In this document: one piece after another, positions 14,349 to 22,960 of the stretch
How the letters are laid out: each line of letters opens with the position of its first letter
How positions within the stretch are numbered: the first letter of the stretch is position 1
From: Candidatus Aphodomonas merdavium
GTDB lineage: Bacteria > Bacillota > Clostridia > Christensenellales > Aristaeellaceae
Length of the DNA: 23,113 nt
Reading direction: 5' to 3'
Assembly (NCBI GenBank): GCA_018715585.1
Contig: DVLH01000110.1
Coordinates: forward strand, 1-23,113
The notes under the pieces: model-generated
Database searches by the model: none
The model's input: only the letters and a program-made list of their open reading frames with translations
What the model was told of the DNA's origin: nothing
Program-made: the position numbers and the translations under genes

Positions 14349-16454
14349 TTGGCAACAGCAAAGCAAACGCTCGTCATCGTCGAGTCTCCCACGAAAGCGC
14401 GCACGATTGAAAAGTTTCTCGGGCGCAAATACAAGGTCGAGGCGTGCAACGGCCATGTGCGCGATTTGCCCAAATCGCAGATCGGTATGGACATTGAAAA
14501 CGATTTCGAGCCCAAGTATATCACCATCCGCGGGCGCGGCGAAGTGCTCAGCCGCCTGCGCCACGAGGCCAAAACCGCCGCGCGCGTCCTGCTCGCAACC
14601 GACCCGGACCGCGAGGGCGAAGCCATTTCCTGGCATCTGGCGCACATTCTCAACATCGACCCGGCGTCCCCCTGCCGCGTCGAGTTCCATGAAATCACTT
14701 CCAAAGCCGTTAATGAGGCGATCAAGCATCCCCGCGCCGTGTGCATGCCGCTTGTGGACGCACAGCAGGCGCGCCGCGTGCTGGACCGGCTTGTGGGGTA
14801 TAAAATCAGCCCGCTTTTGTGGGTAAAGATCAAAAAAGGGCTCAGCGCCGGCCGGGTGCAGTCCGTTGCCACGCGCATGATCGTCGAGCGCGAGGACGAA
14901 ATCGAATCCTTCATCCCCGAGGAATACTGGGACGTCACCGCGCAGCTCGCCTACGGCGAAAAGAAATTCTCCGCAAAGCTCTTCCGGCCTGAAGTGCACA
15001 ACGAGGAGGAGGCGAAGGAAGCCGTCTCGCACCTGCGCGAACAGCCGCTATCGGTCGTGGACGCAAGAACTTCCGAGCGCAAAAAGAACCCGCCGCCGCC
15101 CTTTACCACGCCGAACCTGCAGCAGGAGGCTGCCCGCAAGCTGCATTTTACCACGGCTAAGACGATGCAGATTGCCCAGCAGCTCTACGAAGGCGTAGAG
15201 ATCCAGGGCGAGGGCGCCGTCGGTCTGATTACCTATATCCGTACGGACTCCGTGCGCCTCTCCGACGAGGCCATTTCCGCCGCCCGGGCGTATATTCCCG
15301 ATCAATACGGCCCGGCATACCTGCCCGAAACCCCAAACATCTATAAAGGGCGCACCCGCGCGCAGGATGCCCACGAAGCCATCCGTCCTACGGACGTCAC
15401 GCGCCGGCCCGAGGCCGTGAAGGCCTCCCTCTCGCGCGATCAGTACAACCTCTACCGCCTGATTTATCTGCGCTTCCTTTCCAGCCAGATGACCCCCGCC
15501 CTCTACGACACCGAAACGGCCGAAATTGCCTCTCCGGACGGCATGCGGCTGCGCTTTTACGGCGAGCATAAAAAGTTTTCCGGCTTTACGCTCGTCTACG
15601 AAGAGGGAACCGATGAGGAGGTTGTCAGCCCGGAAACGACGCTGCCCCGTTTAAAAGTGGGCGCCGCAGTCGAACTCAGCGATGCTGCCGCCGAGCAGCA
15701 CTTTACCCAGCCGCCTCCGCGCTACACCGAAGCGTCGCTTGTGCGCGCGCTGGAAGAAAAGGGCATCGGACGGCCGAGCACCTATGCGCCCACGATTTCC
15801 ACCATCATCGCCCGCGGCTATGTCACGCGTGAAAAGCGCAAGCTTTATCCCACGCTGCTGGGCCGCATGGTGACACAGGTGATGCGCGACCATTTTGCGG
15901 ACATCGTCGATATGCGCTTCACGGCGGATATGGAAAACAAGCTGGACGAAATCGAGGAGGAAAACCTGCCGTGGAAGCAGGTCATCCGCGATTTCTACGG
16001 CCCCTTTGACGACATGCTCAAAAAGGCCGAACAAAACATCGAAAAGGTCAAAATTGCCGACGAAGTCAGCGATGAGACGTGCGAGCTGTGCGGCGCGCCG
16101 ATGGTCTATAAGATGGGCCGCTACGGGCGTTTCCTGGCCTGCTCGCGTTTCCCCGATTGCCGCGGGACAAAGGCCATCCAGGTGGAAATCGGCGTTCCTT
16201 GTCCTCTTTGCGGCGCGCCCGTGCTGGAAAAAACGTCGCGCAAAGGGCGCAAGTTTTACGGCTGCAAGCGCTACCCGGAGTGCGATTTCGTCTCTTGGGA
16301 CCGGCCCGTGGCGGAAAAATGCCCCGTCTGCGGCAGCTATATGACCCTCAAGGAAAGCCGGAAGGACGGCCGGTGGTACCTGTGCAGCAACGAGGCATGC
16401 CGCCATCGCGAACAGGCGCCGGACAGCTCGCCGGCAGAAAGCGCAGAAGAATGA
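14349..16454 (+). CDS. topA: DNA topoisomerase I (type IA)
   Basis: 701 residues. It relaxes negative supercoils through a 5'-phosphotyrosine link. The TOPRIM domain opens with LVIVESPTKARTIEKFLG and contains ATDPDREGEAISWHLAHIL. SAGRVQSVATRMIVEREDEI follows. The catalytic tyrosine is Y296 in TYIRTDSVRLS. EKGIGRPSTYAPTISTI is in the last core domain. Three C-terminal four-cysteine zinc ribbons begin at C578, C618 and C658, spaced 40 residues apart. The TTG at 14349 is preceded by AAAGGA with a 9-base spacer; I see no better start. The stop overlaps the trmFO ATG. A 68-base gap separates it from dprA, without a clear terminator. Confidence 0.97.
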   Translation: MATAKQTLVIVESPTKARTIEKFLGRKYKVEACNGHVRDLPKSQIGMDIENDFEPKYITIRGRGEVLSRLRHEAKTAARVLLATDPDREGEAISWHLAHILNIDPASPCRVEFHEITSKAVNEAIKHPRAVCMPLVDAQQARRVLDRLVGYKISPLLWVKIKKGLSAGRVQSVATRMIVEREDEIESFIPEEYWDVTAQLAYGEKKFSAKLFRPEVHNEEEAKEAVSHLREQPLSVVDARTSERKKNPPPPFTTPNLQQEAARKLHFTTAKTMQIAQQLYEGVEIQGEGAVGLITYIRTDSVRLSDEAISAARAYIPDQYGPAYLPETPNIYKGRTRAQDAHEAIRPTDVTRRPEAVKASLSRDQYNLYRLIYLRFLSSQMTPALYDTETAEIASPDGMRLRFYGEHKKFSGFTLVYEEGTDEEVVSPETTLPRLKVGAAVELSDAAAEQHFTQPPPRYTEASLVRALEEKGIGRPSTYAPTISTIIARGYVTREKRKLYPTLLGRMVTQVMRDHFADIVDMRFTADMENKLDEIEEENLPWKQVIRDFYGPFDDMLKKAEQNIEKVKIADEVSDETCELCGAPMVYKMGRYGRFLACSRFPDCRGTKAIQVEIGVPCPLCGAPVLEKTSRKGRKFYGCKRYPECDFVSWDRPVAEKCPVCGSYMTLKESRKDGRWYLCSNEACRHREQAPDSSPAESAEE

Positions 16455-17767
16455 CCGCATCCGATCGCGTAACCGTCGTCGGCGCGGGGCTGGCCGGCTG
16501 CGAAGCCGCCTGGCAGCTCGCCCGCCGGGGAATTGCCGTCACGCTCGTTGAAATGAAGCCGGCGAAGCGCACGCCCGCCCACAGCATGGAAGGCTTCGCA
16601 GAGCTGGTCTGTTCCAACTCGCTGCGCGCAAACGCCTTAACAAACGCCTGCGGGCTGCTGAAAGAGGAAATGCGCCGTCTAGACTCGCTCATCCTGCGCG
16701 CAGCGGACGAAAACAAAATTCCCGCCGGCGGCGCGCTGGCGGTAGACCGCGACGGTTTTTCTGCTGCCATCACCGGTGCGCTGCGCACGCATCCGCTCAT
16801 TGAGATCCGTATGGAGGAAGCGCTTTCGCTGCCCGAGCCGCCCGCTATCGTGGCCACGGGGCCGCTCACCAGCGATGCACTGGCTGCAGCAATCGCTGCG
16901 CGCTTTCATACGCTGTGCTTTTACGACGCCGCCGCGCCCATCGTCACGCTCGATTCCATCGACATGCGCCGCGTTTTCCGCGCGTCGCGCTACGGCAAAG
17001 GTGGCGACGATTATCTCAACTGCCCCATGACAAAGGACGAATACTTTGCCTTTTACGAAGCGTTGATCAACGCAAGGACGGCGCCCGTGCACGGCTTTGA
17101 GGAAACGAGCGTCTTTGAAGGCTGCATGCCTGTGGAGAGCATGGCCAGGCGCGGGCCGATGGCGCTTGCGTTTGGGCCGCTCAAACCCGTCGGCCTGGTA
17201 GACCCCGCCACAAACCGGCGCCCGTTCGCCAACGTGCAGCTGCGCCAGGACGACGCAGCGGCGACGCTCTATAACCTTGTGGGCTTTCAGACGCGGTTGG
17301 CCTTTGGCGAGCAGCGGCGCGTGTTCGGCATGATCCCCGGCCTGGAAAACGCCGAATTTGCCCGCTATGGCGTCATGCACCGCAACACGTTTTTGCAATC
17401 CCCTGGCATCCTCAGCGCCACGTTTGAGGTGCTTGAGACGCCCGGCCTGTACTTTGCCGGCCAGATCACCGGCGTAGAAGGATACGTGGAATCGGCCGCG
17501 AGCGGCCTTGTGGCGGGCCTGTCGCTCGCCCGGCAGCTGCATGGCCTGCCCGCTTTTCCTTTTCCCACCACAACCGCGCTGGGCGCGCTGGGGCGTCACG
17601 TCTCCAGCCCCAACCGCGCATATCAACCTATGAACATCACCTTTGGCCTCATTGACGATTATCCCGAAACCATCCGCAACAAAGCGGCGCGCTATGAGGC
17701 CATTTCCCGCCGCGCGCTGGGCGTGCTGGACCAATGCAAAGGAGCGTTTGAATTCGAATGGAACTGA
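16451..17767 (+). CDS. trmFO: Methylenetetrahydrofolate--tRNA-(uracil-5-)-methyltransferase TrmFO
   Basis: 438 residues. It makes m5U54 in the T-loop of tRNA using methylenetetrahydrofolate and FAD. The FAD-binding site VTVVGAGLAGCEAAWQLARR is at the N-terminus. The two family cysteines are visible: C54 in ELVCSNSLRAN and C225 in FEGCMPVESMA. GKGGDDYLNCPMTKDEY and the C-terminal GQITGVEGYVESAASGL are as expected. The ATG at 16451 overlaps the topA stop (ATGA). The gene overlaps hslV by 10 bases. In Bacillus a xerC/codV recombinase gene separates trmFO from the HslV homologue; here it is missing. Confidence 0.97.
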   Translation: MTASDRVTVVGAGLAGCEAAWQLARRGIAVTLVEMKPAKRTPAHSMEGFAELVCSNSLRANALTNACGLLKEEMRRLDSLILRAADENKIPAGGALAVDRDGFSAAITGALRTHPLIEIRMEEALSLPEPPAIVATGPLTSDALAAAIAARFHTLCFYDAAAPIVTLDSIDMRRVFRASRYGKGGDDYLNCPMTKDEYFAFYEALINARTAPVHGFEETSVFEGCMPVESMARRGPMALAFGPLKPVGLVDPATNRRPFANVQLRQDDAAATLYNLVGFQTRLAFGEQRRVFGMIPGLENAEFARYGVMHRNTFLQSPGILSATFEVLETPGLYFAGQITGVEGYVESAASGLVAGLSLARQLHGLPAFPFPTTTALGALGRHVSSPNRAYQPMNITFGLIDDYPETIRNKAARYEAISRRALGVLDQCKGAFEFEWN

Positions 17768-18291
17768 GAGGCACCACCATTTGCGGCGTGCTGCGCGACG
17801 GCCAGTGCGCCATCGCCGGCGACGGCCAGGTCACTATGGGGGAGCATACCATTTTCAAAGCCACCGCCGTGAAGGTGCGCCGCGTTTGCGGCGGCCGAGC
17901 GGTGATTGGATTTGCCGGCTCCGTCGCGGACGCGTTTTCCCTCAGCGCCCGCTTTGAAGAAAAAATGGAGCAGTTCGGCTACAATCTCGAGCGTGCCGCC
18001 GTGGAGCTGGCGCAGGAATGGCGGCGCGATCAGGCGCTGCGCAAATTGGAGGCGATGATGATCGTCGCCGACAAGACGGGCATTCTCGTCGTCAGCGGTA
18101 CGGGCGAGGTCATCTATCCGGACGACGGCATCTGCGCCATCGGTTCGGGCGGCAACTACGCGCTCTCAGCCGCGCGCGCGCTCATGCGCAACACGCAGCT
18201 TTCCGCCCATGAAATCGCCGAGGAAGCGCTCCGGGTGGCCTCCTCCATCTGCGTTTACACAAACGACCATATCACCGTGGAGGACGTATAA
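17758..18291 (+). CDS. hslV: ATP-dependent protease subunit HslV (ClpQ)
   Basis: 177 residues. This is the proteolytic core of the HslUV two-component protease, a threonine protease related to the proteasome beta subunit. The start reads MELRGTTICGV. The conserved catalytic Thr pair is T6-T7, so a five-residue propeptide would have to be removed, unlike E. coli (one Met) and Bacillus ClpQ (Ser-led extension). Further motifs are AGDGQVTMG, VRRVCGGRAVIGFAGSVADA, RKLEAMMIVAD, AIGSGGNYALSAARAL and ICVYTND. The start overlaps the end of trmFO. hslU begins 1 base after its stop, consistent with balanced synthesis of the two subunits. Confidence 0.96.
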   Translation: MELRGTTICGVLRDGQCAIAGDGQVTMGEHTIFKATAVKVRRVCGGRAVIGFAGSVADAFSLSARFEEKMEQFGYNLERAAVELAQEWRRDQALRKLEAMMIVADKTGILVVSGTGEVIYPDDGICAIGSGGNYALSAARALMRNTQLSAHEIAEEALRVASSICVYTNDHITVEDV

Positions 18292-18292
18292 C

Positions 18293-19654
<1,362 letters not shown>

Positions 19655-19695
19655 GCGGTTTTTATAGCGCCGCAGCGCATAACAGGCTTTTCCCT

Positions 19696-19720
19696 GCCCC
19701 GGCCAACCGGCCGGGGCTTT
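19696..19720 (+). terminator. Terminator hairpin after hslU
   Basis: GCCCCGGCC (19696-19704), loop AACC, GGCCGGGGC (19709-19717), then TTT. The stem is a perfect nine pairs with a short T-tract. It ends the rbgA-hslU block. Confidence 0.8.
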
Positions 19721-19729
19721 GCATGCCGC

Positions 19730-19754
19730 AAAAGGCCGCCAAGGGCGGCCTTTT
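19730..19754. terminator. Second, bidirectional terminator hairpin
   Basis: AAAAGGCCGCC (19730-19740), loop AAG, GGCGGCCTTTT (19744-19754): a perfect 11-pair stem ending in TTTT on either strand. It can act for hslU on the plus strand and for anything arriving on the minus strand. Confidence 0.85.
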
Positions 19755-20308
19755 GTAAGAAAACACGTTTTTACGGCGCTGTGCAGAGACGCGCAGGCCC
19801 TCCAGCTGCGCAAGCCCGCCCTGCCCGGCGCACCCGCCGCTTGATTCGGCTTGCTAGGAGGCCGGCAGCCTTTGAACCCTTCTGGCATCCTTTTGACGCG
19901 CTCCGATACGGGCAATTCCCTTTGCCGCCTGGCTGTGCCTCATAACGGCAAGCACGGCCTTTGCCTTTCGGCAAAAAACAAGCCGCGCCACCGGCCGTTT
20001 TGCCGGCTTCCTCCGCACGCCTTGGTTGGTGGTATTTGCGCAGGATATCCGCTTCCCAACGGCTTGTACGGCTGCGTCCGCAGCTTCGCTCCCTTTTGTT
20101 TGCCTCTCTCACCCTTGCCTGGCCTCGGGCGCAGTCCCACTGCGCCAGAGAGGCATTCCATGGCAAAAGCGGGCGTTCCCCCTCAGGGCAAAATGGGAAA
20201 CGTTGCCCTGCCGTTGTCCCGCGCGCTGCCTGCACCGGAACTTTGCGCGTGAATTCCTGCGGTCAACCGCTTCGCCCAACCGGCAAGGGCGCTTTTCTCA
20301 TGTGCCGC
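19755..20308. other. Long intergenic stretch with nested inverted repeats, no convincing gene
   Basis: About 550 bases between the hslU terminators and the gtrA terminator. Open frames on both strands have no ribosome sites, and their translations are Arg/Gly/Ala-rich without any domain pattern. Several short, strong hairpins are present: TTTGCC-TTTC-GGCAAA (19960-19975, a GAAA tetraloop on the minus strand), GCTGC-GTCC-GCAGC (20071-20084) and the nested element at 20102-20154. A structured minus-strand RNA or a dispersed intergenic repeat are both possible; I could not match it to RNase P RNA, tmRNA, SRP RNA or 6S RNA. Confidence 0.5.
20102..20154 (-). other. Nested two-stem structured element
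   Basis: On the minus strand the order is GCCTCTCT (20154-20147), GGCGCAGT (20146-20139), loop GGG, ACTGCGCC (20135-20128), 18 unpaired bases, then AGAGAGGC (20109-20102). Both stems are perfect eight-pair helices, and they abut without a gap, so they could stack end to end. The same folding is possible on the plus strand. No known RNA family was recognised. Confidence 0.5.
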
Positions 20309-20330
20309 AAAAACCCCGGCACAGCCGGGG
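20309..20330 (-). terminator. Rho-independent terminator after gtrA
   Basis: On the minus strand CCCCGGC (20330-20324), loop TGT, GCCGGGG (20320-20314), then TTTTT (20313-20309). It lies about 35 bases past the GtrA-family gene's stop codon. Confidence 0.9.
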
Positions 20331-20362
20331 AATGCGGTACAAGCGTTGCAGCGTGGGGCTTC

Positions 20363-20779
20363 TCATCCTTTGCGCTTGAACACAAACAGCTTGCTCAGCA
20401 CATAGTTGAGGATGATTACGATCACATTATCGACCACCTTGGCGGCCATTGCGCCGATGCCGCACAGGTCGATGGCCGCGTAAAGGAAAGCGGCGTCAAA
20501 TCCCAGTGTCAGCAGGCGCATCAGCAAAAAACGCGCCGCCTCCCGCAGCAGCCCTTTGCCTTTTTCCTTGCTGCAAAACGCCAGAAACTTGTTGCCCAAA
20601 AAAGCGACGGCAACAGCGATTACCCAGGCAATGATGTTTGCCGTCTGGTAATGCACGCCAAGCGGGACGTTGAGCGCCCAGAAAACGGCAATATTGGTCA
20701 CCGTTGTGATCCCCCCCGTTACCAGGTACCAAAATAGCGGGCGGTAACGAAGGTACAACGCTTTGATTTTGCTCCACAT
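20363..20779 (-). CDS. GtrA family membrane protein
   Basis: 138 residues with four hydrophobic segments at about 14-36, 45-68, 82-104 and 108-132, the layout of the GtrA family. These small proteins are thought to move polyprenyl-phosphate-linked sugars across the membrane for glycosyltransferases that work outside. Family-like features are WYLVTGGITTVTNIAVFWAL early, FLGNKFLAF between segments 2 and 3, and VDNVIVIILNYVLSKLFVFK at the end. The ATG at 20779 has AGGAGG 9 bases upstream (minus strand); an upstream in-frame ATG at 20809 would include that site. It has its own promoter and terminator. It may supply lipid-linked sugar to the glycosyltransferase at 7836-11636, but it is not in that operon, so this is only inference. 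Confidence 0.9.
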   Translation of the reverse strand: MWSKIKALYLRYRPLFWYLVTGGITTVTNIAVFWALNVPLGVHYQTANIIAWVIAVAVAFLGNKFLAFCSKEKGKGLLREAARFLLMRLLTLGFDAAFLYAAIDLCGIGAMAAKVVDNVIVIILNYVLSKLFVFKRKG

Positions 20780-20809
20780 ACAGGTAATCCTCCTAAAATG
20801 GCACTCCAA

Positions 20810-20838
20810 AGCTTAGCACGGAAAGCATGGCTCGTCAA
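20810..20838 (-). promoter_or_regulatory. Likely promoter of the GtrA-family gene
   Basis: On the minus strand TTGACG (20838-20833), a 17-base spacer, and TAAGCT (20815-20810), just upstream of the gene's ribosome site at 20794-20789. The -35 is near consensus; the -10 is weaker. Confidence 0.55.
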
Positions 20839-20862
20839 GCAGCGCTCGTCCTTCTCGCCCGC

Positions 20863-20900
20863 AGGGGCAAACAGGCCGGCGTTTTGTCCTGTTTGCCCCT
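20863..20900. repeat. Perfect 13-base inverted repeat
   Basis: AGGGGCAAACAGG (20863-20875) and CCTGTTTGCCCCT (20888-20900) with a 12-base loop. It lies between the flavoprotein terminator and the gtrA promoter on the minus strand. There is no T-tract directly after it on either strand, so it is not a standard terminator. It could be an operator, a transcript-end stabiliser or a small mobile repeat. Confidence 0.7.
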
Positions 20901-20917
20901 CGCCTTTCCTTGCGCAC

Positions 20918-20958
20918 AAAAAGCGCCCTGCTGCGGCGTTAACGGGCCGCGGCAGGGC
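20918..20958 (-). terminator. Rho-independent terminator after the flavoprotein gene
   Basis: On the minus strand GCCCTGCCGCGGC (20958-20946), loop, GCCGCAGCAGGGC (20937-20925), then GCTTTTT with the T-run at 20922-20918. The 13-pair stem has a single imperfect position. Confidence 0.88.
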
Positions 20959-21002
20959 ACAATGTGCCGGTTTGGGTTTCGACAATCTCGCGCTTTTACG
21001 CT

Positions 21003-22709
21003 CTATTCAACCGCCTTCGCAGCGTTCTCCGCAGCGTTCAGGCCCCAAGCGGCTGCCATCGCGTGGTTGATGCCGCCAAAGATCACCATGCCGGAAATGC
21101 AGGTGGGCCCCAGGATCTCGCCAGCAAGGAACAGCCCTTCGATGGAAACGCCGTCCTCGGTCAGCAGCTGGCCGTTGCCGTCCACGCGCACGCCACTGGT
21201 AGAACCGGTGTAGGCATACGGAACCGTCTCAATCGCATAGTACGGGCCTTCTTCCAGGGCAACCATCGTATCGGCCGCACGGCCAAAGAGCGTATCGACG
21301 CCGGCAGCCACATCCTCGTTGTACTTGGCAACCGTCGCCACGAGCTCCGGCGCGCCCATCTTCTCGGCCAGCTCTTCGATCGTATCGGCCTTGTAGACGC
21401 AGTTGCCTTCCTCGGCCATCACATCCAGCTGATCCCAGCCGTTGTTGGAAAGGGGCGTGCGGGTAGAGATGCCATATTTCAAAAGCACCGTCTCCGGATC
21501 GACCATGTTGCCGGAAATGACGAGGTACAGCTTGTCTTCGGGCGCGTTCATCCACATGCGCACGTCGTTGGTCGTCTCATCGCCAACGCGGTTGCCTTCC
21601 AGGTCCACGTAGATGCGTCCCGGATAACTGGTGTTGGCGCCGTAGGTCATTTCAAATCCGTCGGTCATCAGGCCGCCGCCGTAATAGGTCGTCAGCTTGT
21701 CCATGTTGTCAAACACGCCGCCGACGGCCTGCGCCAGGTAGAAGCCGGAACCATTGGACGTCTTGGGGGCCTGCGAGACGATGTTGTCAAAGCCCGCCAT
21801 CTTCAGCAGTTCTTCGTTGTGGCAGTAGCCGCCCGTCGCCAGCAGCGTCGTGGGCGCAGTGTAGAGCGTGTCGCCTACCTTGACGCCGATGCATTTGCCG
21901 TCCTCGACGACAAGTTCGGTCACGGTGGTGTTGAGCATCAGCTGCACGTTGCCCGCCTCAATCGCGCTGTCAAGATGTTCCGTCAGCGGTTCGAGGTAGC
22001 CCAGCGCGCCGCCGAGGCCCGAGTTATCCCCCGCCAGCGTCACGCGCATCGTGTCAAACGCAGCATAGGCGCCGGCCACCAGCGTGCGGCTGCCAAAGTC
22101 CACGCCGATGGTTTCATCCAGCCAGTCAATGGCGGGGCCGGCCTTTTCGCAATGTGCACGCGAAAGGGCAGGATTCAGTTCGCTTTCGCCGCCGCCAAGG
22201 CGCACGACATCCGCATAAAACGCTTCCGGCGTATCGTTTTCAATCCCGTTTTCATGCTGGATTTTGAAATCCGCACCGGAAATCGTGCCGCCTGCGTAGT
22301 GGATGCAGCCGCCGATGCGCGCGCTGCCCTCCAGCAGCAACACCTGCAGCCCCAGCTCCGCGCCGCGCACGGAAGCCACAATGCCCGCCATGCCGCCGCC
22401 AACGACGATCAGGTCCGGCTCAATTGCCAGCTCCTGCACGGGCGCCTGCGCACCGGAAAGCGCGTTACGAACGGCTTCCATGATGCCCTCGGACGTATAC
22501 GTCGCCGTAGCCACGGCGTCCACATCGGCCGACTGCGCCTCGACGATCGCGGCGGGCACCGTTTCAATCGCCGCATCGGAGATGCCGGGCGTCTCATTAT
22601 GCGAAACGACGTCAACCGAGGCGATCTTTCCGTCCGCCACCGTCACCTCAACGGTGATGTTGCTCTGCATCCCAGCACCCACACCCGTATAAACGCCGTC
22701 CGCAGGCAA
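21003..22709 (-). CDS. FAD-dependent oxidoreductase of the fumarate reductase family with covalent-FMN domain; 5' signal sequence interrupted
   Basis: 568 residues if translation begins at the TTG at 22709. An N-terminal FMN-binding domain (about 1-85) starts DGVYTGVGAGMQ and ends DAVATATYTSEGIMEAV, where the Thr before Y-T-S matches the residue to which ApbE attaches FMN outside the cell. A FAD-binding Rossmann fold follows (LIVVGGGMAGIVASVRGAE, GGCIHYAGG), and the C-terminal FAD segment is GLFLAGEILGP. The architecture resembles extracellular flavinylated reductases that use acceptors such as fumarate, urocanate or cinnamates. The expected arginine motifs are altered: TTND replaces TTRD, and SGMVIFGGIN replaces the HGANRLGGN-type stretch. 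The true 5' end probably lies near 22790, but a TGA at 22739-22737 separates it, so the gene may be broken or translated only from an internal start lacking a ribosome site. Confidence 0.88.
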   Translation of the reverse strand: MPADGVYTGVGAGMQSNITVEVTVADGKIASVDVVSHNETPGISDAAIETVPAAIVEAQSADVDAVATATYTSEGIMEAVRNALSGAQAPVQELAIEPDLIVVGGGMAGIVASVRGAELGLQVLLLEGSARIGGCIHYAGGTISGADFKIQHENGIENDTPEAFYADVVRLGGGESELNPALSRAHCEKAGPAIDWLDETIGVDFGSRTLVAGAYAAFDTMRVTLAGDNSGLGGALGYLEPLTEHLDSAIEAGNVQLMLNTTVTELVVEDGKCIGVKVGDTLYTAPTTLLATGGYCHNEELLKMAGFDNIVSQAPKTSNGSGFYLAQAVGGVFDNMDKLTTYYGGGLMTDGFEMTYGANTSYPGRIYVDLEGNRVGDETTNDVRMWMNAPEDKLYLVISGNMVDPETVLLKYGISTRTPLSNNGWDQLDVMAEEGNCVYKADTIEELAEKMGAPELVATVAKYNEDVAAGVDTLFGRAADTMVALEEGPYYAIETVPYAYTGSTSGVRVDGNGQLLTEDGVSIEGLFLAGEILGPTCISGMVIFGGINHAMAAAWGLNAAENAAKAVE

Positions 22710-22790
22710 TTCCTGCGCACAGGCTCCCAGTGACAGTCAAACAAGCAAACAAGTCAAAAAGAGGCAAACTGTCCTTTTTGTAGCCAACAA
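22710..22790 (-). pseudogene. Lipoprotein signal peptide of the flavoprotein gene, interrupted by TGA
   Basis: Read in the same frame as the flavoprotein on the minus strand, this segment gives a classic lipoprotein leader. A TTG start at 22790 lies 7 bases after AAGGAAGG. Then come a basic n-region (LATKR), a hydrophobic core (TVCLFLTCLLV, then LS), and a lipobox LGAC with the cysteine at 22721-22719, followed by AQELPADG, which leads straight into the FMN domain. A single TGA at 22739-22737 (codon 18) breaks the core; TGG at that point would restore it. TGA is an ordinary stop in this genome. This is either a nonsense mutation or a base-call error. Confidence 0.75.
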
Positions 22791-22841
22791 AACCAATCCT
22801 TCCTTTCTTCCCAACGGCACAGCGAGATTGTTTAAGATATA

Positions 22842-22870
22842 ATTATAACAATATACCTGTACTTCTTCAA
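22842..22870 (-). promoter_or_regulatory. sigma-A promoter of the flavoprotein gene
   Basis: On the minus strand TTGAAG (22870-22865), a 17-base spacer, and a perfect TATAAT (22847-22842) in an AT-rich setting. It lies about 50 bases upstream of the interrupted signal-peptide start and supports the view that translation was meant to begin near 22790. Confidence 0.85.
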
Positions 22871-22884
22871 GTGCAAAACCACAC

Positions 22885-22936
22885 AAAAAAACAGCCCCGC
22901 TGCCTGCCGGTTCGCACCGGCCCGCAGCGCAGGCTG
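22885..22936 (-). terminator. Rho-independent terminator of the gene at the window edge
   Basis: On the minus strand, outer stem CAGCC (22936-22932) with GGCTG (22896-22892), middle stem GCTGC with GCAGC, and inner stem CCGGT-GCGA-ACCGG, followed by TTTTTTT (22891-22885). It ends 15 bases before the -35 box of the next gene. Confidence 0.85.
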
Positions 22937-22960
22937 CCCCGCAATCGCCCGTTGGCGCGC

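Noticed and set aside
19862..19882. tRNA T-arm-like TTCAAA on the minus strand
   Set aside because: The flanking stem and the rest of a cloverleaf could not be found.
19771..20235. 154-residue minus-strand open frame and overlapping plus-strand frames
   Set aside because: No ribosome site precedes them, and the translation is a basic low-complexity mixture interrupted by the coding-neutral hairpins. I treat the stretch as non-coding.
22737..22739. TGA read as tryptophan or selenocysteine in the signal peptide
   Set aside because: TGA ends rpmH, rnpA, yidC, comM, dprA, topA and trmFO in this window, so it is a normal stop. A signal-peptide core has no need for selenocysteine, and no SECIS-like hairpin was evident.
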